A stretch of 64,000 bases of DNA from Helichrysum umbraculigerum (lineage: Eukaryota > Streptophyta > Magnoliopsida > Asterales > Asteraceae), in NCBI GenBank assembly GCA_949592205.1, contig CATIUR010000003.1, forward strand, positions 168,257,759 to 168,321,758, read 5' to 3'. Within the stretch, counting starts at the first letter, position 1; each line of letters opens with the position of its first letter. Shown piece after piece: positions 36,684 through 48,566 of the stretch. The notes below the pieces were generated by a model that was not told the origin of the DNA, ran no database searches, and was given only the letters and a program-made list of their open reading frames with translations. A program made the position numbers and the translations under genes.

Positions 36684-39114
36684 TGAAACACCCCGAAATT
36701 TAGAACAAATTTTTTTTTTCATAAGGTCCTACATTTAAAATATGACATTGTAGACTTGTTTTATCATTCCCTCAATCAAATAAGGATTTAAATAAGAAAA
36801 TGTTGAATTTCTAAGAGATTCCCCAGGAATGACTCCCATTCCCCAGGAATGAAGCATGCTGTTAACAATTTGAGTCGGATTCCCCAGGAATGACTCCCAT
36901 TCCCCGGGAATCAAGCCTGCTGTCCATATTACCATTTATCGAACTTCAAACGTGCATATCTTGAAAATGACAATTCCAATGGCCATGAAAATTTGCAGGC
37001 ACGCGTAAAATGATATTTCAAACATTTCCCAATTTTCACTTTTCGTAAATTCGCGTTTTATCAAGAATTGGACTAGTGACCTCTTTATGGTCATTTTCGA
37101 CCCATTCTAAAGACATACCAAATTCCAATCCATCCAACATTAGACTTCAACCTTTTTACCACATTTCTAATACCATATTTAGGACTTAGTGCAATATTTA
37201 TACTCGTCATATCATAACCCCAACCTATTCTAGTCATTTACTCATTAAGTGACCCATTTGGGCACTTTTATGACCCATTTGGGTCTTTACCCATGTAACC
37301 ACCATTCAAACTCTCAATTCACTTTCATTTGACTATTCTAAGTCAACTTAGGCCAATTTCACTATCTATACTCCAATTTAACCATGAACATCAAAATTTC
37401 CATAAACTACAATATTTACATCATTTACATCAAGGGTTCAAGATTATCATTCCAAAACTTCAATGATCATTGACCCAACTCATTGACTAGTTTGACTTCA
37501 ATACCATATCAAGTTTGACTTTGACCATCCACATAACAAGACCTTGACTTTTAACAACATGTGACAAAACCATGTTTTCTTAACAAAAAGGGGTGACATC
37601 AACATCAAGAGCATGATCAAGGGATAAGCTTGTTACCGACAATGAAACAAGCTCCACCACTAGTAACCTTCGGGCCGTTTGCCCGGATCCCGTTGGGTCC
37701 CACTTGGCTCACCTAAAAACATATAAACATGATAAAGTAAGCATAAAGCTTAGTAAGCAATGGGCTATCAATGATCATCAATATCAATTCAACATACGTA
37801 TATTAAGGATCCATAATATCATATGCTAATTCCCGCAAGAATTAACATCTTCGGGCCTACACCCCGGTATATAATCATAACACATCAAGTAAATGACATA
37901 TCCATTACCGGTCCTTCCAAGTAAATGGAACAAGCATTACTTGAAGAAAGATAGCATCATCCATTAACTTACCTCGCGATAGCCCATACAATCAATCACT
38001 TGTAACACTTGGCATACTTTTATCACCTATTCATATAATCATATAAACACATATCAATTACACATTCAATAATCATTCATCATATAACATAGATGTTAAT
38101 TCACTTAACACCTATATCCAATTCATACTCAACCTCCAATTCATTACTTGTATCATATTATACAAGTATTAATTTCATCATAAGATCTCATCATATGTTT
38201 CATACACTTTACTCATAATCATGTATAAATGGGTAATTATCATTATCACATCATCAATTTCATCAATAATCACCAAGAGCATCATCTCTTAGTGTATAAT
38301 CATATTCATCATATATCATTTACCCATTTATACATGACTTTCATTTCCTTTACACAAGGAATATAATTCAACATGCTAATTAAATGAATTCATTCATCAA
38401 ATCATTATTCTTTCATCAATTATCAATTACTATCATCATTTACATAATCAAAATCATTCATTTACTCATAAACACAAGGTTATGAGTTCTTTTATAAAAA
38501 TTTACATCATTTAAACCTACTTCATAACTTAATCATGTGTATGAAACATATATAATTCATTAAACCATTAAGCCTTTAATTTCAAGAAGCTAGGGTTTAC
38601 ACAACTTGATTCAAATCATGAATTAAGTATAAAGACATGTTCTTCATCATGTATGAAACCTTAATACCCAATTACCCGTTACTTTCCTTAAGTTAGGGTT
38701 TATCCCCATAACTCAATTTCACACATAATCATCTAATTAAACAAGAAGATATTGTTAATCATACCTTAGAAGTTGTAAATTTGAAGTTAGAAGCTTCAAT
38801 TCCACAAAACCCTAACAAATTTTGGATCATTGTTCTTGTTCTTCCTTAACCGACTTCACACAAACATATAGTACGTATCTTTTTAGTTTTCAAATGTAAA
38901 AATGCAGTAGAAGTTTACAGAACTAAGTTTTATACTGCATATTTCATTTAAACCCCTTAACTTATAGTACTTGTCATATTTAGTCCCTCAACACATATTT
39001 CATAATATTACATGTCCTATGGGCATAAAATAGTTTACATAGTTAGTCCCACTAACTTATATAATCAAAATTGTATATTTAAAGTTTTAAACTTACAAAT
39101 TTTGGGGCGTTACA
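36684..39114 (-). mobile_element. Solo LTR D (TGTAACGCC family)
   Basis: On the minus strand it runs from TGTAACGCCCC to GGGGTGTTTCA, 2431 bp. The target duplication ATTAC is perfect (36679-36683, 39115-39119). It belongs to the same family as LTR D2. A donor-like GTATGATTAAC starts at 38764 and an acceptor-like TTTTTAG ends at 37713, followed by GTGAGCC. A TTCCCCAGGAAT motif cluster lies at 36815-36912, near the 3' end and outside that interval. Confidence 0.9.
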
Positions 39115-39290
39115 ATTACGGTACTAGAAAACGTTTCATCTTCCTTGTAAAGTTTCGTTTAATTATATTAAATCATTTAAATCATTCGCAAATCACTTAA
39201 TACTAATCGATAACTTTTAAGATTTGGGGCCCTAGAAAATTGGGGGCCATGTACGGTCGCACATCCCGCACACCCTCAAATCCAGGCCTG

Positions 39291-41075
39291 AGATTTATTA
39301 AGACGTAATCAATTTAAATATCAAATTAGACGTTTTATTCAATTTAAAACTAAAAAGGTAAATTGCAAATGTTGGTTGAAAAGCATGTGACAGTGATTAG
39401 AAGAAAAGTCTCCATCATGAACATTAGAAGGAATAATTGATGAGAGAAGACAGCAGCACTAATAATGTTTCCAATTTATCGTACGAAACGATATTTTAAA
39501 AAAGGGAGAGAAATTAAAAATTTAGTGGTACTCGTTTGATACTTTTAACTAGGTAGCCAACTGCCCCCACACATTGTCCTGATGCTTCTCATGTACATGT
39601 ACTTTCCAATCTTTAATGCTTTTCAATTATTTTAGGTATATGCTTTCCATACCAATTAAATTTACTTCTCATACCAACTTTTTAAATAAAAAAAAAGAAA
39701 AAAGTACATAAAAGTACAAAATAAAAAATAAAAATGATTGAATAAAGTACACAGAAGTTAATTTAAAAATTAGTAATTGGTATGGATAGTAATACCCTAA
39801 TTTAGTACTAAAATATAGGTGGAATTGACAAACAAATAGTTTTTTTAATACTACTTATACTTATACTTATAAATATAGGCCAAGTTGGATTTGGTTTATT
39901 GTTAACAATATATGTTTATTAACTAAACAATGAGGCACGTAGTATTATCTAATATCTAATACTTCATATAAAACATTTTGTACGTAGTCTTACAATCTAA
40001 TTTGTGTGAATAATCAAAAATATCATTTTGGTCGTTACTATATTAACTATCACAAAGCTAATTATCTTTGATTATATTTAAATCATTATATTTTCAAATT
40101 TCAACTACTAATCCACATCTTCTTCTATTTCTATACTATTTATAATGCGTATTGCTATTTTGGTTTTTAAAAGCTTCTAAGAAATAAGAGTCAACATTTT
40201 CTTGTATAGTTTGTTTAATTTTCATTTTACTTACTATATAACTGTATAACTTTATAAATTTCACAGTTTTTCACTTTTTATCAACTACATCTCAAATTTT
40301 GACTCTACATATAAACAAATTACCACTATCTACTAATCATCACAGTTAATTATATGACTAATTTATCATCACACATAATTATATGACTACCTTAAGTTAC
40401 TATTTATAATAAAATATTAAATTTCAAATAAAAGTGTTTATACACTAAATTGAATAATGGTGTAACTCTATTTCAACAAGTCAAGAATAAAAGCCGCAAA
40501 GGGAGGAAAAAAGTAAAGAAGAAAGAAGATGAAAGGTGTGTTTGGCGAAACAAATGGATTATTGAAAAATACGCATATTATGATTCATTAATTTTAAATT
40601 TATTATAACAAATTTGTCTATTACATTAATTAATAGTGATGTAACTCTATTTTAATTTAATTATTAAGTCAAAACAAAAGGCGCAAAGCGAGAAAAAAAG
40701 TGAAGAAAAAAGGTGATTAAATGGGGTGCTACATACATAAATAAATTACTCCGTATATGCTTGATTAGGCAAAATAATTAGGTTTCATAAAGTCGTGTGA
40801 GAACAATTAATCTGACAAATTGATTTTGAAGACAAATTAAAATAGTTAGACAACTTAAAACCTCTCGTAAAGAATAATTGTAAGCACCCTATCATCGATT
40901 GGAGTTTAGATAAAATATATGAACTTCTATAAAAGCTCACGAAAATTTGCCGTCACACATCCAAATAACCCAAAATGGTAACTCTTAGTTGTTATGTTCT
41001 TGATATAGACTGCTTTATTTAATTACTTTTTTCTATCATCATAAAAAATAAAAGAATTATTACAACAATACTCAT
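39291..41075. other. Gene-free AT-rich region
   Basis: No gene or clear element. 40440-40560 and 40620-40745 are diverged direct copies of one sequence (GTGTAACTCTATTT..., GCAAAGSGAGRAAAAAAGT), perhaps an old tandem duplication. Confidence 0.45.
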
Positions 41076-41407
41076 TAGGCCTCTCACAACGCAAGTAGTC
41101 GGTTCCCGTCAGTCACCAACCGACGGACCGACAGGGATGGCACGGGGTTGTCAGTCGGTTCGTCGGTTTTGCTACTTCGGATATCCGACGAGAGAATGAA
41201 GGGAGGTGTAGGGCCGTGAGTTATTTTTTATTTTTTTGTGTGTGTAATTAAAGGTAAATTGGTAAATGCGGGACCCAAAAATTAAAGTGACGGATCGGGA
41301 ATGGGAGTGGTCAGTCAGTTTCAGTCAGTTTTCTGAAAAAGCTGACGTGGCGCTTACGTGGCTCTGTCAGTTTCAGTCAGTTAGTTTTTGGGTTGGGAGT
41401 GGCCTTA
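41076..41407. mobile_element. MITE with TAGGCC termini
   Basis: It starts TAGGCCTCTCACAACGC and ends GGTTGGGAGTGGCCTTA; the end read in reverse (TAAGGCCACTCCCAACC) matches the start. It is GC-rich, contains CAGTCAGTTTCAGTCAGTT repeats and has no reading frame. The target duplication is unclear. Confidence 0.65.
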
Positions 41408-41510
41408 GATATTAAGTTTATGATGATTTGACCCATTCATGTCTTATCCCTAAGAAACGTGTAAACATTTTTATCTCACATATATTTGCGTAAAAAATGG
41501 AGTAATGAGT

Positions 41511-42174
41511 CTATAGATGGCAATGGATCGGGTGATGCTATATCCATATCCATATCCATTTATTTTTCTTCATCCACATCCATATCCATATCCATTAAAA
41601 TGACAAATCATCCATCCACATCCATATCCGATGGATGAAGCGGGTTCATGGATATCCATTGGATATTAAAAAAATTGTTAAACATTGTGATAATCTTGAG
41701 ATAATTTGATACAGAATATAGGTAACACATAGTTTCTAAATATATGAATCACTTGTTTATTGTTTTTCATCTATTAGTGACCTCCGAAATATAGTAGGAA
41801 TTAAATTTTATATACGTGTTGTTAACCTATAAATGGAGATGTAAGAATTTTGATTTACTAAAAATAAATGATAATAAATTACGATATAAAGGTAAATATA
41901 TTTGGGGGATCTAAAGATATAAGAACAATCATCATAAATAATTATAATATTATACTATATATAAGTTCAAAATGTAAGTACATGTACGCGTATATATGTA
42001 TTTCGGATGATAATGGGTGCATCCATGGATGAGAATTGGTCATCCACATCCAATCCACTTATCATCCACATCCATATCCATATCCGATATACATCCATTT
42101 AGATCGTCCATATCCATCACTGGTGGATCGGGTGGATGGATATCCACTGGATCGGATGTTGATTGACATCCCTA
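41511..42174. mobile_element. Non-autonomous element rich in ATCCATATCC repeats
   Basis: Near the left end is GATGGCAATGGATCGGGTG and near the right end GGATCGGATGTTGATTGACATC, partly inverse. Runs of CATATCCATATCCA lie inside both ends. Flanks GTAATGAG and GTAATGAC suggest an 8-bp target duplication, as in hAT elements. Confidence 0.6.
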
Positions 42175-42518
42175 GTAATGACCACAAATAAATTTGTTGT
42201 TTTATTCAATACATGACTATTTTCTTTCTAATTACATGAAAACGACAGATGACTATATTTATCGGAGTATTTTTTTTATCAAAAAAATGAAGATAACTTT
42301 ATGTTATAAATATACGACAACTAGCAAGGCCCGATAGTTAATCACCTCGATGCATGGTTTTAATTTATTATATAAAAAACTCAATATATAGTATATTTAT
42401 CAAATAATTATAATCTATAGTGTAATCAGGCGTCGTATTTAGGGAACATATACAAGAATTGGATTAGATAATTATCTTTTTACAAACGTGATTACAAAAT
42501 AAATAGACTAAAACCAAA

Positions 42519-42655
42519 GGGTCTATGGTCTAGCGGTATGTGGGGAACCTTTTAACATAATAGTTGTGAGTTCAAACCTCGTGGGAGGCAATTTATAAAT
42601 ATTCGTGGTTGTATATAATAATCGTGAGTATGTATTATAGATTTGCCTTTCTAAA
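42519..42655 (+). mobile_element. tRNA-derived SINE
   Basis: Box A-like TGGTCTAGCGGT at 42526-42537 and box B-like GAGTTCAAACC at 42569-42579 are spaced as in a tRNA-type pol III promoter. The head is tRNA-like, the 3' part is not, and an A-rich tail follows. No clear target duplication was found. Confidence 0.6.
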
Positions 42656-44735
42656 ACAAAAACAAAAAAATACTAAACCTTTACAGATTTAATTATGATT
42701 TTGAAAAGCTTGAAACGATCATCTAAACAAGATGCTCTTACATATAACACATATTTGTGTACAAATTAAAAATCGTGCATTGAAAATTGGTACCACTTGG
42801 TTTCGGTTTTGTAGTGTATTATTTGGGTAGCGATATCACAACTTCATTTTCGGTATATATTGTTTTGGTGTATGGAGTAATATAAAGTATGATGCACTTG
42901 TCACCACGCTTTTAGAAAAACTTCATAGTCAATCTATTACCTTTAATAGGTAGTGTTACAAAATTTAAAAGAAATACAAAAAATGAAAAGATCTAAGAAA
43001 TGCTACACCTTACAATTGTTAATTTTTATTGTATTAAAAATGCTATACATAAATTATAACACCCCTCATTTCAGAACATTTTTTTTTTTACACTGGAAGC
43101 GTTGGTCACAACATACGTCATATTATATTTAATAATATGGAATTACAATACATTTACTTTGTATTAAAACTTTGTACATATCACTCATACCATATAAAAT
43201 TCAAAATACAAAAGACAAGGTGTTATGTAATTACAAACATCTTTAAGTTTATCCCAAAACATATAAGAGTTAATGGTTGCCAAACATTCCATTTAAGACC
43301 AACTTCTTGTCCCTGACATATCAAAATTTATAACCTGCAAGAAGTTGAAGTGGTGGGATTAGCACGAAGCTAAGTGAATAGACATGTAACTAACAGTCTA
43401 ACTTAGCAATAACAAATCATAAACACATAATATCTAAGAGGATCGGTGGTCCTTGAGGAACCCTTATGCCGCGGTGGCCCTCAAGTAACACTTAAAACCC
43501 AACTGCAGGCCAATACAGTGGTTAACCGATAGCTTATGTGCTATATCCCCACACAACACAATTGTCCTATAAACAACACATGTACAAAAACCCTATGTTG
43601 GCCAATCAATAGCAACCTCAAGCCCAATCCATGTTGACCTCTTATTGAAACATATATGCCCAAAGGCCATGTGTAACACCCCCAAATTTACTGTTGGCGG
43701 AAGCATACTTTGGGGTGCTACTAATCAATAATCACAGCACATAAGATAATAATGAACGACATCTACATGCGTCGTTTTGATCAGATACATTAAAATAATA
43801 ATAATACATAAGTTTTACAAAAGCATTGAGTTCACATGATTGATTTGAGAGATTTTAACACATATCTAATTATACAAAATGTAGAAATGCAATGAAATCT
43901 CTTGATAACAGTGTTTACATGTGACTCGAGCTAAGATCCTGAGTGGGCAGTCCTACTACTGCTGATCACCTGAGAATACATGTAAAACGGATCAGCTAAA
44001 AGCTTGTGAGCTCACAGGTTTAATTGATACAATTTAATGTATGTTACGCAAGACTTAATAAATTGATTTGCAACCAAGCAAATAAATAATGTATATATAT
44101 CACTGTCATGAGCACATAGTCTGAGCTTAACTGTGGTGTCAGGATCCACATTCAAGGACCTGATCGAGGGTGCCTCCCTGAGAGTGCCTAATCTACACTC
44201 TAATGAACAAATGCTAATGCATCCGTTTGACTAGTTGGGGCTTCCAACCCGGACGAGGATTGTCAATCCTATATGGTACCATACACCAACATTCACGCTA
44301 CAACCGTATTACCAAACTATGTTGTGGAGGGCCTTGAGTGATTAGATAAACAACTCATGCAGAATAAGCAATAATTTGATACTTGCGTAATATGAAAACA
44401 GATTGAGCATGTATTCTCACCCCAAAACAGTTCAAATAAGTAAAAGTGGGGCTATGAGACTCACCTGAGTCTGATGTGTGACTGTGATGTGAGAGCTAGC
44501 GATTAAAAGTAAGATTGTCGCCCGGATGTATGTCTTTTAGCGTCCTAAACGAAAAGGATATTGACATAAGTGTTTGACTACTCGTCAAATTGTGTTAACA
44601 ATGCGATTATTTTGAAAGATCGTTTGTTTCAAATTTGCGTACGATTCGTTGGTGATGATGTTTCAAAGATTTGTTTGTTGCGTATTCGCAATTGTTGAAT
44701 GTGTCGTAAAAATGTTGGTGTCAATATTTGTTGTT

Positions 44736-44738
<3 letters not shown>

Positions 44739-44814
<76 letters not shown>
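44739..44814. repeat. (TA)n microsatellite
   Basis: About 38 TA units inside LTR F. Tyr/Ile-repeat open frames on both strands here are artefacts. Confidence 0.95.
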
Positions 44815-44816
<2 letters not shown>

Positions 44817-46567
44817 TAGTCGTCGCGTATGTAAGATACATAAGTTCCAATTGTTGTGGATATCATTATCCGAATGTATAATAATTTATACTTTGTAGTC
44901 GAGTGTGTATATATATATATAAGTTTGTCGTAGTCACGTATATATATGAACATACAAATTATAAAGTTTGTACTCAATAGTTTTACTCGTTCCATATATA
45001 CTCCGTTTATATATTAATTAATAGCTTTTGTTTCCAAAATTGTCGCGTCCAATGGTTTCGTATTATGTAACGCCTCAAATTTCGTAAGTTCTAAATCTTA
45101 AAATATATAATTTAAACTGTTTAAGTTAGGAGGACTAACTGTGTAAAGTATTTTATGTTTATAGGACTTGTCATTTAATGAATTAGTTAGTAGAGGGGTA
45201 TAAGGTGACAAGTGCCATAAGTTGAGGGGCTTAGATGAAATTAACAGTATAAAAACCCAGGTTCTGTATTATTCCAGCTTATTCCAAACACTGTATATTT
45301 CTAAATCACGTACTGAGCTTTTGAGTGAAATCAAGAAGGAAGAAAATCAAGCAATTCAAACTAAGGTTTCGATTTCTTAAGGTTGCTAGCTACTAATTAG
45401 TGTTCTTGAGGTATGATTAACACTCTATTCTTGTTTAATTGATGAATTGAGGTGATTAGGTTAAACCCTAAGTTCATGAAATTCATGAATTAGTGGTTTA
45501 ATGAGTTATATATGATTCATACACATGATAAAACTATGTATGGTGTTTGAATATTGTTAATTTTATAAAAGAACTCATAATTTTGGGGTTATGAGTAAAC
45601 TAATGATTTTTATAACGCCCCAGAATTTACAACTGTTTTTTTTTTTTTACAATGCGGAAGCTCAAGTCCCTAAACATATATATACATAAAATGACATGTC
45701 GTCATCTTCCATTACCTAAGTTCTAAGTATTGATTATTAACGTTTACAAAACAATCCTTTATTTCCTGGGCATTATATAAACACACATTTTAAACTGTAT
45801 TAAATAAATCAGAGTAATCCTAGTCAAACATTCTTCAGTTACTCCTTGACCCGCCCATAACAATAGATATTAACCTGCAAGGAGTAAACAACGAGGGATT
45901 AGCACGAAGCTAAGTGAGTTAACTCATCACCAACAATACAACTTAGTTTAACACTATGAGTTCACCACATTTAACACTTTGACTCAACATCACCAGAGGA
46001 TCGGTGGCCCTTGTGGCGCCCTCAGCCGCGGTGGCCCACCAAGCGACACTTACACCAACTGCAGGCCAATACAGTGGTTAATCGATAACTGTTTGTTACC
46101 TTTAGTCAACACAAGCCTTACTTACAACGAATGTTCACAACCCTTGTGTTGACTAACCTGTAACCACACAGTCCAACATAGTTGACCTCTATTAACACAG
46201 TTACCAATAGGTCACTTAACACTTAACACTTTAACACTTTAACACAATTCACTATTCAACTTAACACATGAATAACACTTAACACTTGAAGTAACCACAA
46301 TAGTGATCACTAAATTATAATGAGAGATCAAAGTCCACTCACCGACTACCATAATCGCCCACTCAGTAGTCTAATATCACTGAGTCTTCTCCATATCTGG
46401 AAATACAACAAAATACACAAGTCAGTTACTTGTATCAAATCTAAATAACATTACTCCAATAGATTTATATCAACAATCTCAATTCATGTGTATTATCACA
46501 ATCATCACAAACATCAAGTTCATACTTCTTGAATTGCTTCTTAATCATGATTAGATATCATGTTAAC

Positions 46568-48551
46568 TGTAACATCCTCGAAATGGATCTGGCCGTTTTG
46601 TATTATTTCTTGATTTAAATTAGTATTTAAATGTGTTTAGAAATAATATTGTTTGAAATAGTGAAATAATTGGAATAGGAGTCGAATATTCCAATGTGAT
46701 AAGTAAATTAGTAATTGTTGTAAATTAATATAGTTGACGGTGCAATAAAATGTTTGGACTCGCAAATGGGTTTCGGGTTCCAGACAATAGATTGAGATGG
46801 GGTATTAAATTTTACCCATATAATTGAAGGCGGTTTAGTGGAACCGACTATTTATTTACTTTCCTTATTTGGAAAGTTTCATTATGAAACTTCAAAAACC
46901 TCTCAAAACCCTAATCAATTCAAACCAAAAACTTAGAAACCAAATTGAAAATGAATTTGGAGCTGCTAGTGATTCACGTTTCATCAAAATCATCATATCA
47001 ATTCTGTGTTCTTCATATAAGAAGTAAGTTTGATTTAATCCATTTGATTTAAATTGGGTTAATTGAGAAACTGTGAGAAATTGATGTTAGAAACTTGTAA
47101 TAACTGTTGTATAATGATTATATGAAGTTATTGGACGTTTATAACTATTAGAAATCGAGTTTTAGTGGTTTGGTTATTAAATTCGCGACTTAGGGTTTGA
47201 ACAGGTCGCAGGTCTGCTGGAACGACGAGGGAAGCCGGCGGCTTATAGAGGAAGCCGGCGGCTTGTGCACTTTGGATAGAAGCCGGCGGCTTCATAGGTG
47301 AAGCCGGCGGTTTGTATTGCGTGGTAGGAACCCGGCGGGCATAAACCCGACCCAGCGGTTGGTGTAGTCTTTAAAACCCATTTTAGTTCTGTTACCACAA
47401 ATAGTAAATTACCCGGCGGTTTGGGAAGGGGAGCCGGCGGGTGATGGATTGAAGCCGGCGGCTTCTAGGAGGAAGCCGGCGGCTTGAAGAGCTGTTTCAG
47501 CATTACTTGTTTGATTTCGATAGTAATGTGCTTGATATATGTTATAGGATAATATATGATAATGATTATATTGTAAATCATTAATACACAATTAGGAACT
47601 AGTAATTGTAATGTTAATTATGTTAAGTTCCTAAATGTTAAAGATTGATATAAGTTATGTATTGATGATCTGGATTACTAACTTATATTTGATATTGATT
47701 CTCAGATGTGGAGAAGGCTCAGTGATATTAGACTACTGAGTGGAGGCCTGAGGTAGTCGGTGAGTGGATCTGTAACCTCAGTGTGATTTAGTTGTAATGA
47801 TTTGATTTACAACGAGTAATTTATTATATTACTGTGATATGATGCATCTGTGAAACATGTGGCCATGATAGACTGGCATGTTACTTACTTAGCTTATTTG
47901 TGCTAATATGTAAGATTCAGAGGTCAACTTGATTTGATAGTTGGGCTCGTTGTTGTTGTTGTAGACGACAGGAGATCTCATAAACTTGAATTGTTGGTTT
48001 AGAGATCTAGGTCGTGTGTGATCAACAACAAGTTATCGGTAGTGCTGTATGGGCCTATACAGTTGAACTATAAGTGTTCTTGGGTGCCAAACCGGTATAT
48101 GGTTGCTCAGGGACCACCGATCCTCTTGACGTAGTTTGAATGACATTGTGTGAATGTCGGCTAGTAATTGATTGAGTCAGTGATTTATATTCTGTTTATT
48201 GTGTTTTATGTAAACAGATTGTTATGCTGAGTTGGACTGTTGTTATTGGTTCACTCACTTAGCGTTGTGCTAACCCCACCACAGTTCTTCCTGCAGGTTG
48301 TATATTAATGGGACGTATTGGGCAGGAGGTTGTTGGACTGGATGGAATGTTTGACAGGCTGTTACTCTGATGTAAATTTTATAACTGTAAAAGTGTTTTG
48401 AATTATATAACACCGAGTTTGTTGAAATGTCATGTGTTTGGCTTTGAAAAAGTTTATTGACATTTTGAGTACATTGATATAAATGTTTTAAATATACGCT
48501 TCCGAGTCGCCAATATTATATAGTTGTTTATAATTAACGAGGGGTGTTATA
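46568..48551 (+). repeat. 5' LTR of the complete LARD
   Basis: It runs TGTAACATCC to GGTGTTATA, 1984 bp. It contains donor-like GTAAGT (47024), the GC-rich hairpin cluster (47231-47486), an acceptor-like site ending at 47705, the stem-loop (47716-47740) and a GGACCACCGATCC block near 48111. It is 20 bp longer than the 3' LTR because of one extra hairpin unit near 47232-47260. Confidence 0.95.
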
Positions 48552-48553
48552 AG

Positions 48554-48566
48554 TTGGTATCAGAGC
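48554..48566 (+). other. Primer-binding site of the LARD
   Basis: TTGGTATCAGAGC, two bases after the 5' LTR, matches the common plant PBS complementary to the 3' end of initiator methionine tRNA. Confidence 0.95.

Larger units (their letters stand above)
33714..39290. mobile_element. Small hAT-like DNA element split by two LTR insertions
   Basis: The ends are CAGGCCCGGCCC at 33714 and CCAGGCCTG at 39282-39290, partly inverse to each other. The flanks AGATTTGA and AGATTTAT look like an 8-bp target duplication with two changes, as made by hAT transposases. Without the nested LTRs B and D the element is about 960 bp, including the SINE. There is no transposase frame. The pairing of the two ends is an inference. 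Confidence 0.5.

Noticed and set aside
44629..44995. Frames rich in Tyr-Ile repeats on both strands
   Set aside because: Translation of a TA microsatellite.
47231..47486. CRISPR-like array of short palindromic repeats with spacers
   Set aside because: Plant nuclear LTR context, irregular spacers, no cas genes; the same cluster is in all LTR copies.
47409..47591. 60-codon minus-strand frame with repeated AAGF-type peptide, identical at 53640-53822
   Set aside because: It is a translation of the GC-rich hairpin cluster; identity between copies only reflects the two LTRs.
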